From an uncultured Alistipes sp. (lineage in GTDB: Bacteria > Bacteroidota > Bacteroidia > Bacteroidales > Rikenellaceae): a DNA stretch of 64,000 bases. Every line of letters starts with the position of its first letter. The stretch's first letter is position 1. Position numbers and translations under genes: made by a program. Location of the stretch: the NCBI GenBank assembly GCA_947623305.1, contig CANQGQ010000001.1:310001-374000 (forward strand), written 5' to 3'. The notes under the pieces were generated by a model. That model was not told the DNA's origin. It did no database searches and saw nothing but the letters and a program-made list of their open reading frames with translations. Shown piece by piece: positions 1 to 9,619 of this stretch.

Positions 1-106
1 CCCGTTCTACACGGGTAAGATGAAGTTGGTGGACACCGCCGGCCGCGTCGATAAGTTTATGAGCCGCTACGCAAAACGCTACGATAAGAAAAACGCCGCC
101 AAATAA
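1..106 (+). CDS. rpmE: 50S ribosomal protein L31 type B, C-terminal end (truncated by window start)
   Basis: Frame 2 reads [34 protein letters not shown], the L31 type B C-terminal signature. Confidence 0.88.
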   Translation, partial: PFYTGKMKLVDTAGRVDKFMSRYAKRYDKKNAAK

Positions 107-130
107 TCCGGTCGGCCGTTTTATCAAAGG

Positions 131-166
131 GAGGCAGTTTGTCATTGCAAACTGTCTCTTTTTTTA
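131..166 (+). terminator. Intrinsic terminator after rpmE
   Basis: gaggcagtttg-tcattg-caaactgtctc stem-loop followed by a T-run. Confidence 0.8.
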
Positions 167-429
167 TTAGCGCGATAGATTCTTGCGATGGTTCGGAAAG
201 GCGTCGTCCCTGCCTGCCGTTTTGCCTAAAAATGATGCGGCTCTTTGAGCCGCGCGGGCCGAAGCCTCCGCCCGCGGAGGCCCGCCCTTGGCGTCCTCCG
301 CAGTCTTCGGCCCGCTTTATTATTAACTGGCACAGCTCGCACCGTTTTTGGGTAAAAAACGGTCGGCAGCTAAGAAGTCGATCGAAAGCACTGCAACATC
401 CCACCGCATGGAACCCCGTTCAAACGGGG
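159..429. repeat. Composite dispersed intergenic repeat (family 1), copy in the rpmE-trmB intergenic region
   Basis: TTTTTTTATTAGCGCGATAGA boundary, GCGGCTC-TTT-GAGCCGC hairpin, GGGCCGAAGCCTCCGCCCGCGGAGGCCCGCC module, TTATTAACTGGCAC module, core CGGTCGGCAGCTAAGAAGTCGATCGAAAGC, terminal hairpin CCCCGTTCAAACGGGG. Confidence 0.75.
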
Positions 430-1169
430 CGGCGGGCGGGCTCGTTATCTTTTTCCGGAAGGAGGTCTGCCTCCCACTCGAAAGCGGGAAAATCCCGTCG
501 CTCGCCCAGCGAAAAGCGAGTGTAGGTAATCGGCAGGCCCATCTTCAGAAAACGGCTTTCGTACGCCGTCTTCACCGAGAGCACTTCATCGGCATAGCCC
601 GTGCCGTAAATATCCGGATTCGCCACGCTGCACGGCAGCCCGAAACGGCCGATCACCGCCTGCGTATAGGCAAACAAGTGTTTCGAATCGGTTTTCAGAT
701 GGATTTTGCCCTCCGGCGCCAGCAGTCGCGCATAACGGGCCAGAAAATCGGGCGACGTGAGCCGTTTGGCGGCCCGACGTGTCTTGAGCTGTGGATCGGG
801 AAAGGTAATCCAGATCTCCGAGACCTCGCCTTCGCCGAACAGGCTGTCGATAAATTCGATGCGGGTACGCAAAAATCCGACATTCGCAAGATGCCGTTCG
901 GTCGCGGTCTTCGCGCCGCGCCACATGCGCGCACCCTTAATATCAATGCCGATGTAGTTGCGTTCGGGGTCGCGCTCGGCCAATGCGACGGTATATTCGC
1001 CCTTGCCGCATCCCAGTTCGATGACGATGGGGCGATCGTTATGAAAAAAATCCCGCGCCCAATGCCCTTTGATGGGATGATCCCTACGGAACACCTCCTC
1101 GAATGCGGGTTGCAGGAAGCAGGCGAACGTTTCGTTCTCTCGGAATCGGCGAAGTTTGTCTTTGCCCAT
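420..1169 (-). CDS. trmB: tRNA (guanine-N7-)-methyltransferase TrmB
   Basis: MGKDKLRRFRENETFACF..., VIELGCGKGEYTVALAERDPERNYIGIDIKGARMWRGAK, ITFPDPQLKTRRAAKRLTSP. Confidence 0.93.
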   Translation of the reverse strand: MGKDKLRRFRENETFACFLQPAFEEVFRRDHPIKGHWARDFFHNDRPIVIELGCGKGEYTVALAERDPERNYIGIDIKGARMWRGAKTATERHLANVGFLRTRIEFIDSLFGEGEVSEIWITFPDPQLKTRRAAKRLTSPDFLARYARLLAPEGKIHLKTDSKHLFAYTQAVIGRFGLPCSVANPDIYGTGYADEVLSVKTAYESRFLKMGLPITYTRFSLGERRDFPAFEWEADLLPEKDNEPARRPV

Positions 1170-1178
1170 AGCGCGTAA

Positions 1179-1619
1179 TCAATGGCTTTTCACAGTCTGG
1201 ATACCGACGGCCTCGATTCCGCGCAACGGATACAGCGGACGGATCGTCAGCCGATAATTGCCCGATCGGGACAACCGCACCCGTCGACGATAGTCGATGT
1301 CCGCTTCGGAACGTACGGCCGCCGGCACGGGTCGGGCGGGCAACCGGACAAGAAACGATTCTTCGAAACGGAGCGAATCGGGCGTTACGACCGCAATGCG
1401 CAGCGTGAACGTATCGGCAGCGATCCGGTCATCGCTCCGCACGAAAAGTTGCCAATCGTAGCAATCCAGCGTATCGGTATTGGGCAGGATCAACTCCACG
1501 GGATCGACCCACGTCGTTGCATCGACATCGGCCTCGATCGACCGATAGGGCGACGAACACCCCATGACGAGCGACCAGCCTCCCACGACTGCAAAAAACA
1601 TCCAACGTGTCCGTGCCAT
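1179..1619 (-). CDS. gldH: GldH-family gliding-motility lipoprotein
   Basis: MARTRWMFFAVVGGWSLVMGCSSPYRSIEA lipobox protein directly downstream of a PSP1-domain gene. The ORF-track start at 2183 runs through another frame of the PSP1 gene, so the start is trimmed to 1619. Confidence 0.7.
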   Translation of the reverse strand: MARTRWMFFAVVGGWSLVMGCSSPYRSIEADVDATTWVDPVELILPNTDTLDCYDWQLFVRSDDRIAADTFTLRIAVVTPDSLRFEESFLVRLPARPVPAAVRSEADIDYRRRVRLSRSGNYRLTIRPLYPLRGIEAVGIQTVKSH

Positions 1620-1623
1620 CCGT

Positions 1624-3150
1624 CTATTTATCGGCCGATTGCGGCGTCGAACCGCCCGAACCGCCTTGGTTCGTTCCATTCTGGTTCGTTGTGCCCGAAC
1701 GATTGGAGTTGCCCCCGTTGTCCGAGCTGTTCCCGTTCCGATTATTCTGACCGTTCCGGCCATTTCCGTTGTTCGGATTTCCGCCGCGGCGATTGTTGTT
1801 GCGGTTATTGTTGTTATTCCGACGGCCGTCCGCATGGTTGCGGTTATTCGCCATGTTGCGGTGATTGCGACGGCCCTGACCACCTTGTGCCGTCTGTGCC
1901 GCCTCCGCCGGTTCGTCCGATGCAACAGCCGATGCAACCGATACAGCCACTTCGTCTTGCGGCGGGCGATTCGGATTGGCCGATTGCGGCTGCGGACGAC
2001 GGTTCGACGATCGGTTGTTGCGATTCTTCCTGCGACGACGCGCCGAATCGAAACGGGTGATGCTGTCCTCCTCCGATCCCGACGTATATTCGGGTTCATG
2101 GTCGACCGCCGGCTCGACACCCTCACCTTGCAACCGTTCGACCTTGGTTCCGGCCCGATTGAGGGCCAAAATCTCCTGCACACGCGCCACGGGCAGCGTT
2201 ACGACATTGGCCAACGCCTCTTTCGACGACGAGAAGGTCATCGTGCCGCTCAGCAAGTCGGTCTTCACCAAGAAGTATTCGCCATCGACGGTCTGCAACG
2301 GTTCGCGCAAACGCGGGAAGTTCTTGCGTGCCTCGACATAGGTGTCGTACTCGTACATCATGCAGCACTTCAACTTCGAGCACTGGCCGGCCAGTTTCTG
2401 GGGATTGAGCGAAATATCCTGCGCACGCGCCGCGCCCGTCGTAACGCTCGAGAAGCTCGACATCCACGAAGCACAGCACAGCTCGCGGCCGCACGCCCCC
2501 AGTCCGCCGATGCGGCCCGCCTCCTGACGGGCCCCGATCTGCTTCATCTCGATGCGGATATGGAACCGCTCGGCGAAGACTTTGATTAATTCACGGAAAT
2601 CTACGCGCTCGTCGGCAATATAATAAAAGATCGCCTTGATTTTGTCGCCTTGATACTCGACGTCGCCGATCTTCATATTCAGCCCCATGTCGGCGGCGAT
2701 CTGACGGGCGGCAATCATCGTTTCGTGTTCCAGCGCGATGGCCTCCTGCCAGCGTTCGATGTCATAGGGTTTGGCCTTGCGGTAGACCTTCTTGAACTCG
2801 CCGTTGTAGGGATTGAATCCCGTGCGGCGCATCTGACGCGCCACCAAATCGCCCGTCAGCGTAACGATGCCGATGTCGTGGCCGGGCGAAGCCTCGACCG
2901 CCACGATGTCGCCGCATCGCAGCGGCTGGTTCGTCGCATTCTGATAGAACGACCGGCGCGTATTCTTGAAGCGCACCTCGACGATGTCGTCGGGCAGCTG
3001 GGCCGGATAGTCCGCCAGCCACGGAGTTTCGTGCAGTTTGAAGCAACCGTCGGCCATCTGCGCCTGGCATTCGGCTTCGCTGTTGCAGAAGCCGCAGCCG
3101 CGTCCGACCTCGGGGATGAAACGGGCAGTATGTCGTTGTTCGTTATCCAT
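1624..3150 (-). CDS. PSP1/RicT-like regulatory protein with Asn/Arg/Gly-rich C-terminal tail
   Basis: Cys-rich N-terminus (GCGFCNSEAECQAQMADGC), GDIVAVEASPGHDIGIVTLTGDLV, RIGGLGACGRELCCASW and SKLKCCMMYE motifs of the PSP1/YaaT family; low-complexity NNNRNNNRRGGNPNNGNG tail. Confidence 0.9.
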   Translation of the reverse strand: MDNEQRHTARFIPEVGRGCGFCNSEAECQAQMADGCFKLHETPWLADYPAQLPDDIVEVRFKNTRRSFYQNATNQPLRCGDIVAVEASPGHDIGIVTLTGDLVARQMRRTGFNPYNGEFKKVYRKAKPYDIERWQEAIALEHETMIAARQIAADMGLNMKIGDVEYQGDKIKAIFYYIADERVDFRELIKVFAERFHIRIEMKQIGARQEAGRIGGLGACGRELCCASWMSSFSSVTTGAARAQDISLNPQKLAGQCSKLKCCMMYEYDTYVEARKNFPRLREPLQTVDGEYFLVKTDLLSGTMTFSSSKEALANVVTLPVARVQEILALNRAGTKVERLQGEGVEPAVDHEPEYTSGSEEDSITRFDSARRRRKNRNNRSSNRRPQPQSANPNRPPQDEVAVSVASAVASDEPAEAAQTAQGGQGRRNHRNMANNRNHADGRRNNNNNRNNNRRGGNPNNGNGRNGQNNRNGNSSDNGGNSNRSGTTNQNGTNQGGSGGSTPQSADK

Positions 3151-3242
3151 GATGAGGAAGAGTAATCTGCGTAAAGATACGAAAATTTTTATTAACGCGA
3201 TAGACAGCCACCGTGCTTTCGGCCGTCATCGACGCTCCCGTC

Positions 3243-4820
3243 TTACTCCTCGGAGCGGGGCAGCAGCACCATGTTCTGCACACGAGCCGGCCGCAGCGTA
3301 CGGAGCTGCATGCTGCCGAATGCGCGGGTCGCGGCCGTTTTCTCGGGAGCGGGAACGGGTTTCGCCCCCGTTTCGATCCATTGCATGGCATAGAAGAGCA
3401 GCTCGTCATGCTCTGCATCGCCCCATTCGAGCGGATGGTATTCGTAGTTATCCCCGTCTACAACCTCATAAAACGGCCTATCGACAGCCTCCACATCGGG
3501 TTCGAAGCCGTTGCCGTAATCGCGCTCGCCCTTGGCATTCTCGATGTAGAAAGTGATGGGACTGAAATCATATTCGTAATCGCCGAACTCTTTCTCCAAA
3601 GGCTCCATGCCGACGTTCTTGCCGTTGGTCGTCGTGCCGACCAGCCGCACCTCGAAATCCAGTCCGCGCAGTCCGTTGACCACCAATTCGCTGGCCGAAG
3701 CCGTATCGCCCGTACAAAGTACATAGACCTGTTTAAGTCCGAGGGCCGAAGCGAGGGCCGTCTGGATCTTGTCGTGCCGGTATTTCGAATTGGTCGTATT
3801 GTACTGCGCCACACCCAGTTTGTAGATGTCGGGCGTTTCGCGCGACCGATCGTCGTTGTATTTCGTGGAAGCATAGACCTGGCCCTTGTAGGCATCGCCT
3901 GCGATGAGGGTCGCCAACACCGCACTCGACACGACGTGTCCGCCGCCGTTGTAACGCAGGTCGAGCACCAATTCGTCGACCTTCTCCTTGCGGAACTCCT
4001 CGAAAGCTGCAATCAGTTCATCGTCATAATAATAATTGAAACTGCCGTAGCAAAGGTAGCCCACTTTCTTGCCGCTGTCGGTCGTGAGGACTTCGGACAA
4101 CCAGACGGGGTTGTCCGCATACGAGGCAGCCGTAATCGAAAGATCGGATCCCGTTTTGCCGGTATTCATGTCGTATAGGGCCACCTTGACCGTTCCCGAT
4201 TCGGTCGTCATCAATTTTTTCCAGTTATTATCCAGATTCGAATCTTTGATTTCAGCTCCGTCGACCTTCGCAATCAGGTCGCCGCGCTTCAATCCCTTCT
4301 TGGCGGCCGGCGAATCGGGCGTTACGGCTGCAACCACAAACGCATAAGGGGCACTTTTACCGTCTTCATTAAGACTGGCATAGAACATCATCTCGAACCC
4401 CAACCCTTGGGCCTGCTCGCGTGTACCGCGGGTCTGGATGCCGGCCGTCGCAGCCGACGCCTTGTAACGCGAAATATTCGAATAGAAATATGAACGTTCC
4501 AACTTGCCGGTTTTTTCGTTTATCGCCCAATGGCCGTCGTCGCGGTTGACATTGTTCTGCGCGGCAACTTTCATCAATACGTCATCGAGAAACTTCTCGT
4601 ATTCGAGCGAATAATCGGGTTTCACCTGCTGCACGGCCTTGTTCCACAAATAGTGCGTCTTCATATAGTCGAACATCCACCGGTCGATATCGGCATCGGA
4701 AGTTTCCGATGGTTCGGGCTCAGGACGCGAGAGTTCATCCTTGGAACACCCCGTACCGACGAAAGCGAAGAGAAACGCAAAAGCGATTCCCGAACGGAAG
4801 GTTGCAATGATTCGTTTCAT
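3243..4820 (-). CDS. S41 family C-terminal processing peptidase (PDZ-containing lipoprotein)
   Basis: Lipobox VGTGCSKD; PDZ segment SPAAKKGLKRGDLIAKVDG; catalytic region LVLDLRYNGGG and TGDTASASELVVNGL. Confidence 0.9.
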   Translation of the reverse strand: MKRIIATFRSGIAFAFLFAFVGTGCSKDELSRPEPEPSETSDADIDRWMFDYMKTHYLWNKAVQQVKPDYSLEYEKFLDDVLMKVAAQNNVNRDDGHWAINEKTGKLERSYFYSNISRYKASAATAGIQTRGTREQAQGLGFEMMFYASLNEDGKSAPYAFVVAAVTPDSPAAKKGLKRGDLIAKVDGAEIKDSNLDNNWKKLMTTESGTVKVALYDMNTGKTGSDLSITAASYADNPVWLSEVLTTDSGKKVGYLCYGSFNYYYDDELIAAFEEFRKEKVDELVLDLRYNGGGHVVSSAVLATLIAGDAYKGQVYASTKYNDDRSRETPDIYKLGVAQYNTTNSKYRHDKIQTALASALGLKQVYVLCTGDTASASELVVNGLRGLDFEVRLVGTTTNGKNVGMEPLEKEFGDYEYDFSPITFYIENAKGERDYGNGFEPDVEAVDRPFYEVVDGDNYEYHPLEWGDAEHDELLFYAMQWIETGAKPVPAPEKTAATRAFGSMQLRTLRPARVQNMVLLPRSEE

Positions 4821-4822
4821 AA

Positions 4823-5503
4823 CTATTTCGATTTAACGGTAATTTTTGTTTTCGACGCACCTTTTCTGCAGTCTGCAGCGTACTTCCGACACCAGGGGGT
4901 CAATCCGCAGGCCTCGCACTTGGGAGCGCGAGCCATGCAGGTGTAACGCCCGTGCAGAATCAACCAATGATGCGCCACGGGCAGCAAGTGCGACGGAATG
5001 CCCTTTTCGAGCGCCAATTCGGTTTGGAGCGGCGTTTTCGAACCGGTGGTGAGCCCCATGCGTTCCGACACGCGGAAAACGTGCGTATCGACGGGCATCA
5101 CCTCCTTGTTCCACAACACGGCGCCCAGGACGTTGGCCGTTTTGCGGCCCACACCGGGCAGGCGTTGCAGTTGTTCGAGATCGGAGGGCACCTCGCCGCC
5201 GAACTCAGCGCAGAGCATCCGCGCCATCGCCGCAAGGTTTTTCGCCTTATTGTTCGGATAGGAGATGCTGCGGATATACGAATAAATCGCCTCGGGCGTC
5301 GCTTCGGCCATCGCCTGCGGGGTCGGGAACGCCTCGAACAGCGCCGGTGTGGTCAGGTTGACCCGTTTGTCGGTGCACTGTGCCGACAGGATGACCGCCA
5401 CCAGCAGCTGATAGGGGTCTTTGTAATGCAACTCGCTTTCGGCCACCGGCATGTGTTCCGAGAACCAGGCGATGATGCCTGCATATCGTTGTTTCGTCGT
5501 CAT
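4823..5503 (-). CDS. nth: Endonuclease III
   Basis: LVAVILSAQCTDKRVN, LPGVGRKTANV and the C-terminal CxxxxxxCxxCxxxxxC FeS cluster. Confidence 0.95.
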   Translation of the reverse strand: MTTKQRYAGIIAWFSEHMPVAESELHYKDPYQLLVAVILSAQCTDKRVNLTTPALFEAFPTPQAMAEATPEAIYSYIRSISYPNNKAKNLAAMARMLCAEFGGEVPSDLEQLQRLPGVGRKTANVLGAVLWNKEVMPVDTHVFRVSERMGLTTGSKTPLQTELALEKGIPSHLLPVAHHWLILHGRYTCMARAPKCEACGLTPWCRKYAADCRKGASKTKITVKSK

Positions 5504-5555
5504 ACGTTCTTTCTCTCTACGGCGTTTCGCCGTGCGGGCACAGTTTGCGCCCCAC

Positions 5556-8039
5556 TTACAGTTTGGTCAGCTTCGCGAAACGGGCCAGCAGCGTCTTTTC
5601 GCCCTCGCGTCCGAAGTCGATCACCAATTTGCAATCGCCTACCAGCGTCTCGATGCGCCGCACGACCCCTTCGCCGAATTTCGGATGCGCGACCCGTTCG
5701 CCCTCCCGATAGGCGCAACCGCCACCGGTTATGCCAACCGCGCCGGACACACCGGCCCCGCCGACCGCCAGTGCGACATCGGGCTCTTTCTGACGCACGC
5801 CCAACCGGCGCATCCCCTCGGTCGAGGTGCGCGGCGTCTGCACGAGGGCCGGATCGGGCGCCGTATGCGGATGTTGCGAAAAACCGCCTTGCACCGGACG
5901 CCGCTGCGGAAACCCGTTGCGGGGACTCCCCTCGCCCCGCTGCTGGAAGCGATAATCGAACCGCCGGCGCAACTGGTCGAGCGCCGACGCGCCGTCCTCC
6001 TGGCCGAAACCGTCGGGCCGCTGCTCCTCACGATCGGCATCGGCCTGCACGTATCGGGGGTCGATCTCGCGCAGGAACCGGCTCGGCTTCGAGAACTCCA
6101 TGTTGCCCCATTTGAACCGCATGTCGGCATAAGAGATGGTCGCCGCCACCTTGGCCCGCGTAAGCGCCACATAGAACAGACGCCGTTCCTCCTCCATGCC
6201 GTCGGGCGTCTCCATGGCCCGCTGCGACGGAAAAAGATTCTCCTCGACGCCGACGATGTAGACGTATTTGTACTCCAGTCCTTTCGCTGAATGAACGGTC
6301 ATCAGGGTTACTTTATTGTCATCGGTCGAAGCATCCTTGTCCATGTCGGTCAGCAGCATGATGTTCTGCAACCACTCCTCGACGGTCGCCTCCTCGTCGG
6401 GCCGGCGTTCGTCGTTGCGGATCGCCGCATCGACCTGCTCCTTGAAGAGCTGCATCGAGTTGAGCAGCTCCTCGATATTGTCCAATGCCGAGGCCGCCTC
6501 AGGCCCCGTCTCGGCCCGGTAGAGGGCCAAAATCCCCGAGCGGCTGGCGACCTCCAATCCGAAGTCGTAGAGTCCCTTCTCAGCCCGCATCAACGACAGC
6601 GAACGAATCAGCTGCACGAACTCCGCCACCTTGCGGGCGATGGCTTTCTGTACGGCATCGGCCACGGGTTCGGAGACCAGCGCATCGACCGCCTTCCACA
6701 TCGAAACGCCGCGTTCCTGCGCCAGTTGCGCGATGCGCTCGACGGTCGTTTCGCCGATGCCGCGGGCGGGATAGTTGACGACGCGTCGGAAGGCCTCGTC
6801 GTCGCGCGGATTGACGATCAACCGCAGATAACCCAACATATCCCGAATCTCCTTGTGGTCGTAGAACGACATGCCCTTGTAGATCCGGTACGGGATTCCG
6901 TGATGCCGCAGACTGTCCTCGATGGCGCTCGACTGCTTGTTCGTCCGATAGAGGATCACCGCCTCCGACCATTCGTCGCCGGCCCCGCGCACCTTGTCGC
7001 GCAGGTCGCTGACGACCCTTTCGGCCTCCTCTCGGTCGGTATAGGCCCGCAGAATGCGGATGGGTTCGCCCTCGTCGCCCTCCGAAAAGCAATGTTTCTC
7101 CATGCGGCGGGAGTTGCGGGCGATGACGGAATTGGCCGCCTCGACGATCGTACGGGTCGAACGATAGTTCCGCTCCAATTTAAAGACCCGCGCATCGGGG
7201 AAATCCTGCTGGAACGAGAGGATGTTTTCGATTTTCGCCCCGCGGAACGAATAGATCGACTGGGCGTCATCGCCTACGACGCAGACCCGCGCATGCCGCT
7301 CCGACAACCGCCGGATGATCCGATACTGCGCATAATTCGTGTCCTGGTACTCATCGACCAGAATATACTGGAACTGTTCCTGATAACGGGCCAGCACGTC
7401 GGGACAGTCGCGCAGCAGGATGTTGGTCTGCAACAGCAGATCATCGAAATCCATCGCATTGTTGTTCTTGCAGCGCTGGCAATAGATGTTGTAGATGTTG
7501 CCGAACTCGGGTCTCCGCGCCTGCCGGTCTTCGGCCAGATAGGCCGCCTTGGCCAGATAGGCGCCGGGCGTTACCAGACAGTTCTTCGCAAAGGAGATGC
7601 GCGAAGCCAACACATTGGGCTTGTAGTGTTCTTCGTCGAGATGCAGCTCGCGGACGATGGTTTTCAGCAGATGCTGGACGTCGTTCGGTTCGTAGATGGT
7701 GAACGTCGGCTGAAAGCCGATCCGTTCGGCATTTTCGCGCAGGATGCGCGAAAAGACGGAGTGGAACGTGCCCATCCGGATGTAGCGGCTCCGATCGCCG
7801 GGCACCATGCCCGCGATGCGGCTGCGCATCTGATCGGCAGCCTTGTTGGTGAAGGTGAGCGCCAGAATGCGGAACGGCGGGACGCCCTGTTCGATCATGT
7901 AGGCGATGCGCGAAGTGAGCACGCGCGTTTTGCCCGATCCCGCGCCCGCGATGATGAGCGACGGAACGTCGTAATTCACCACGGCCTCGCGCTGGGCGGG
8001 ATTGAGCCCCCGAAGAATATCCGATTCGGCTGTTTCCAT
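5556..8039 (-). CDS. UvrD/PcrA-like ATP-dependent DNA helicase
   Basis: METAESDILRGLNPAQREAVVNYDVPSLIIAGAGSGKTRVLTSRIAYMI; VDEYQDTNYAQY; VGDDAQSIYSFRGA; superfamily 1 helicase motifs. Confidence 0.95.
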   Translation of the reverse strand: METAESDILRGLNPAQREAVVNYDVPSLIIAGAGSGKTRVLTSRIAYMIEQGVPPFRILALTFTNKAADQMRSRIAGMVPGDRSRYIRMGTFHSVFSRILRENAERIGFQPTFTIYEPNDVQHLLKTIVRELHLDEEHYKPNVLASRISFAKNCLVTPGAYLAKAAYLAEDRQARRPEFGNIYNIYCQRCKNNNAMDFDDLLLQTNILLRDCPDVLARYQEQFQYILVDEYQDTNYAQYRIIRRLSERHARVCVVGDDAQSIYSFRGAKIENILSFQQDFPDARVFKLERNYRSTRTIVEAANSVIARNSRRMEKHCFSEGDEGEPIRILRAYTDREEAERVVSDLRDKVRGAGDEWSEAVILYRTNKQSSAIEDSLRHHGIPYRIYKGMSFYDHKEIRDMLGYLRLIVNPRDDEAFRRVVNYPARGIGETTVERIAQLAQERGVSMWKAVDALVSEPVADAVQKAIARKVAEFVQLIRSLSLMRAEKGLYDFGLEVASRSGILALYRAETGPEAASALDNIEELLNSMQLFKEQVDAAIRNDERRPDEEATVEEWLQNIMLLTDMDKDASTDDNKVTLMTVHSAKGLEYKYVYIVGVEENLFPSQRAMETPDGMEEERRLFYVALTRAKVAATISYADMRFKWGNMEFSKPSRFLREIDPRYVQADADREEQRPDGFGQEDGASALDQLRRRFDYRFQQRGEGSPRNGFPQRRPVQGGFSQHPHTAPDPALVQTPRTSTEGMRRLGVRQKEPDVALAVGGAGVSGAVGITGGGCAYREGERVAHPKFGEGVVRRIETLVGDCKLVIDFGREGEKTLLARFAKLTKL

Positions 8040-8044
8040 GCCGA

Positions 8045-8052
8045 CAAAGGTA
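8045..8052 (-). promoter_or_regulatory. Bacteroidota -7 promoter element (TACCTTTG) for the UvrD/PcrA-like gene
   Basis: TACCTTTG on the minus strand ends 5 nt upstream of the ATG at 8039. Confidence 0.55.
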
Positions 8053-8222
8053 CGTCTAATTTTCCGTTTCGGCGCCCGTTTTTTTCGAAAAAAATTCATA
8101 TATTCGCAGAGACGATGCCGCTTCTCCGCTCCGTTCGGGTTCCGTTCCGATGAACCGGACGACGCCGATACGGGAAAGCGGCCCCGCAACCGCATCCGAA
8201 AACACTAAAAAATAACGAACCG

Positions 8223-9533
8223 ATGAAACACCTTGCAACCCTCTGCGGAGCACTTTTGTTACTCTGCCCCGCGACGCAGGCCGCGTCGCATTTCCCCGAC
8301 GGAACGCCGATCGACCCGTGGTTCGAACAGGCCCGCCCCGTCGATGTCGCCTCGCTGGGACAACAATTCGTCGTAACCGACTACGGCGTCGTGCGCGACA
8401 GCACCCTCGTCCAGACCGACGCACTCCAGGCCGTCATCGACCGAGCTGCCGAACAGGGCGGCGTGGTGGTCATTCCCGAAGGCGTGTACCTCACGGGGTC
8501 GCTCTTTTTCAAACCGGGCACCCACCTGCACATCCGTAAAGGCGGCGTGCTGAAAGGGAGCGACGACATTTCGAACTTCGCGATCGTCGACACCCGCATC
8601 GAAGGGCAATCGCTGCCCTATTTCGCTGCATTGGTCAATGCCGACCACGCCGACGGATTCACCATCACGGGCGAAGGGGCTATCGACGGCAACGGCGAAC
8701 GCTATTGGCGTTCGTTCTGGCTGCGCCGCAAGGTGATTCCCAAGTGCACCAACATGGACGAACTGCGTCCCCGATTAGTCTACATCTCCAATTCGAAGAA
8801 CGTACAGTTGGAGGGCGTAACCCTGCGCAACTCGCCTTTCTGGACGACCCATATCTACAACTCGGAACGGGTGCGGCTGCTCGGTCTGCACATCTTCGCA
8901 CCCGCGGCACCCGTCAAAGCTCCGAGTTCGGATGCGCTCGACATCGACGCCTGCCGCGACCTGCACGTCAGCCGCTGCTACATGTCGGTGAACGACGACG
9001 CCATCGCCCTCAAGGGCGGCAAAGGCCCCTGGGCCGACCAAGACCCGAAGAACGGCGGCAACTACAACATCCTTATCGAAGATTGCGAGTTCGGATTCTG
9101 CCACAGCGCCCTGACCTGCGGCAGCGAGTCGATCCACGACCGCAACATCGTGCTGCGCCGCTGCAAAATCGGCGATGCCTCGCGCCTGCTGTGGCTCAAG
9201 ATGCGACCCGACACGCCCCAGAACTACGAATACGTTACGGTGGAAGAGATCGAAGGCAATGCGCGGGCCTTTCTTTACGTGCGACCCTGGAAACAATTCT
9301 TCGATCTGAAAGGGCGCAAGGACATCCCGATGTCCTACTCGTCGCACATCACGATGCGCAACATCCGGCTCGACTGCGACCGGTTCTTCGATGTCGAACA
9401 GGCCGAAGATCAATATCATCTGTCGGATTTCACCTTCGAGAATCTGCGCATTCGCGCGAAAGACACCACCTGCAACCGCAAGGCCGTCGAACGGTTCACG
9501 TGGGAAAAGGTCAAGGTCGAGAAGGCCGACTAA
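8223..9533 (+). CDS. Glycoside hydrolase family 28 (polygalacturonase-like)
   Basis: Signal peptide, FVVTDYGVVRDSTLVQTDALQAVIDRAAEQGGVVVIPEGVYLTGSLFFK; parallel beta-helix with IDIDACRDLHVSRCYMSVNDDAIALKGG. Confidence 0.9.
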   Translation: MKHLATLCGALLLLCPATQAASHFPDGTPIDPWFEQARPVDVASLGQQFVVTDYGVVRDSTLVQTDALQAVIDRAAEQGGVVVIPEGVYLTGSLFFKPGTHLHIRKGGVLKGSDDISNFAIVDTRIEGQSLPYFAALVNADHADGFTITGEGAIDGNGERYWRSFWLRRKVIPKCTNMDELRPRLVYISNSKNVQLEGVTLRNSPFWTTHIYNSERVRLLGLHIFAPAAPVKAPSSDALDIDACRDLHVSRCYMSVNDDAIALKGGKGPWADQDPKNGGNYNILIEDCEFGFCHSALTCGSESIHDRNIVLRRCKIGDASRLLWLKMRPDTPQNYEYVTVEEIEGNARAFLYVRPWKQFFDLKGRKDIPMSYSSHITMRNIRLDCDRFFDVEQAEDQYHLSDFTFENLRIRAKDTTCNRKAVERFTWEKVKVEKAD

Positions 9534-9619
9534 TTAAGTCTGTAACAAATACGGAAGTGCGGGGATACGACGTTATCGTATCCCCACACTTTTATAAGCA
9601 AATCAATTGTCTATTACGA

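Noticed and set aside
348-1178. 276-aa plus-strand ORF over trmB
   Set aside because: Antisense to trmB; begins inside the family 1 repeat.
6291-8153. 620-aa plus-strand ORF
   Set aside because: Fully antisense to the well-supported UvrD/PcrA-like helicase; mirror ORF.
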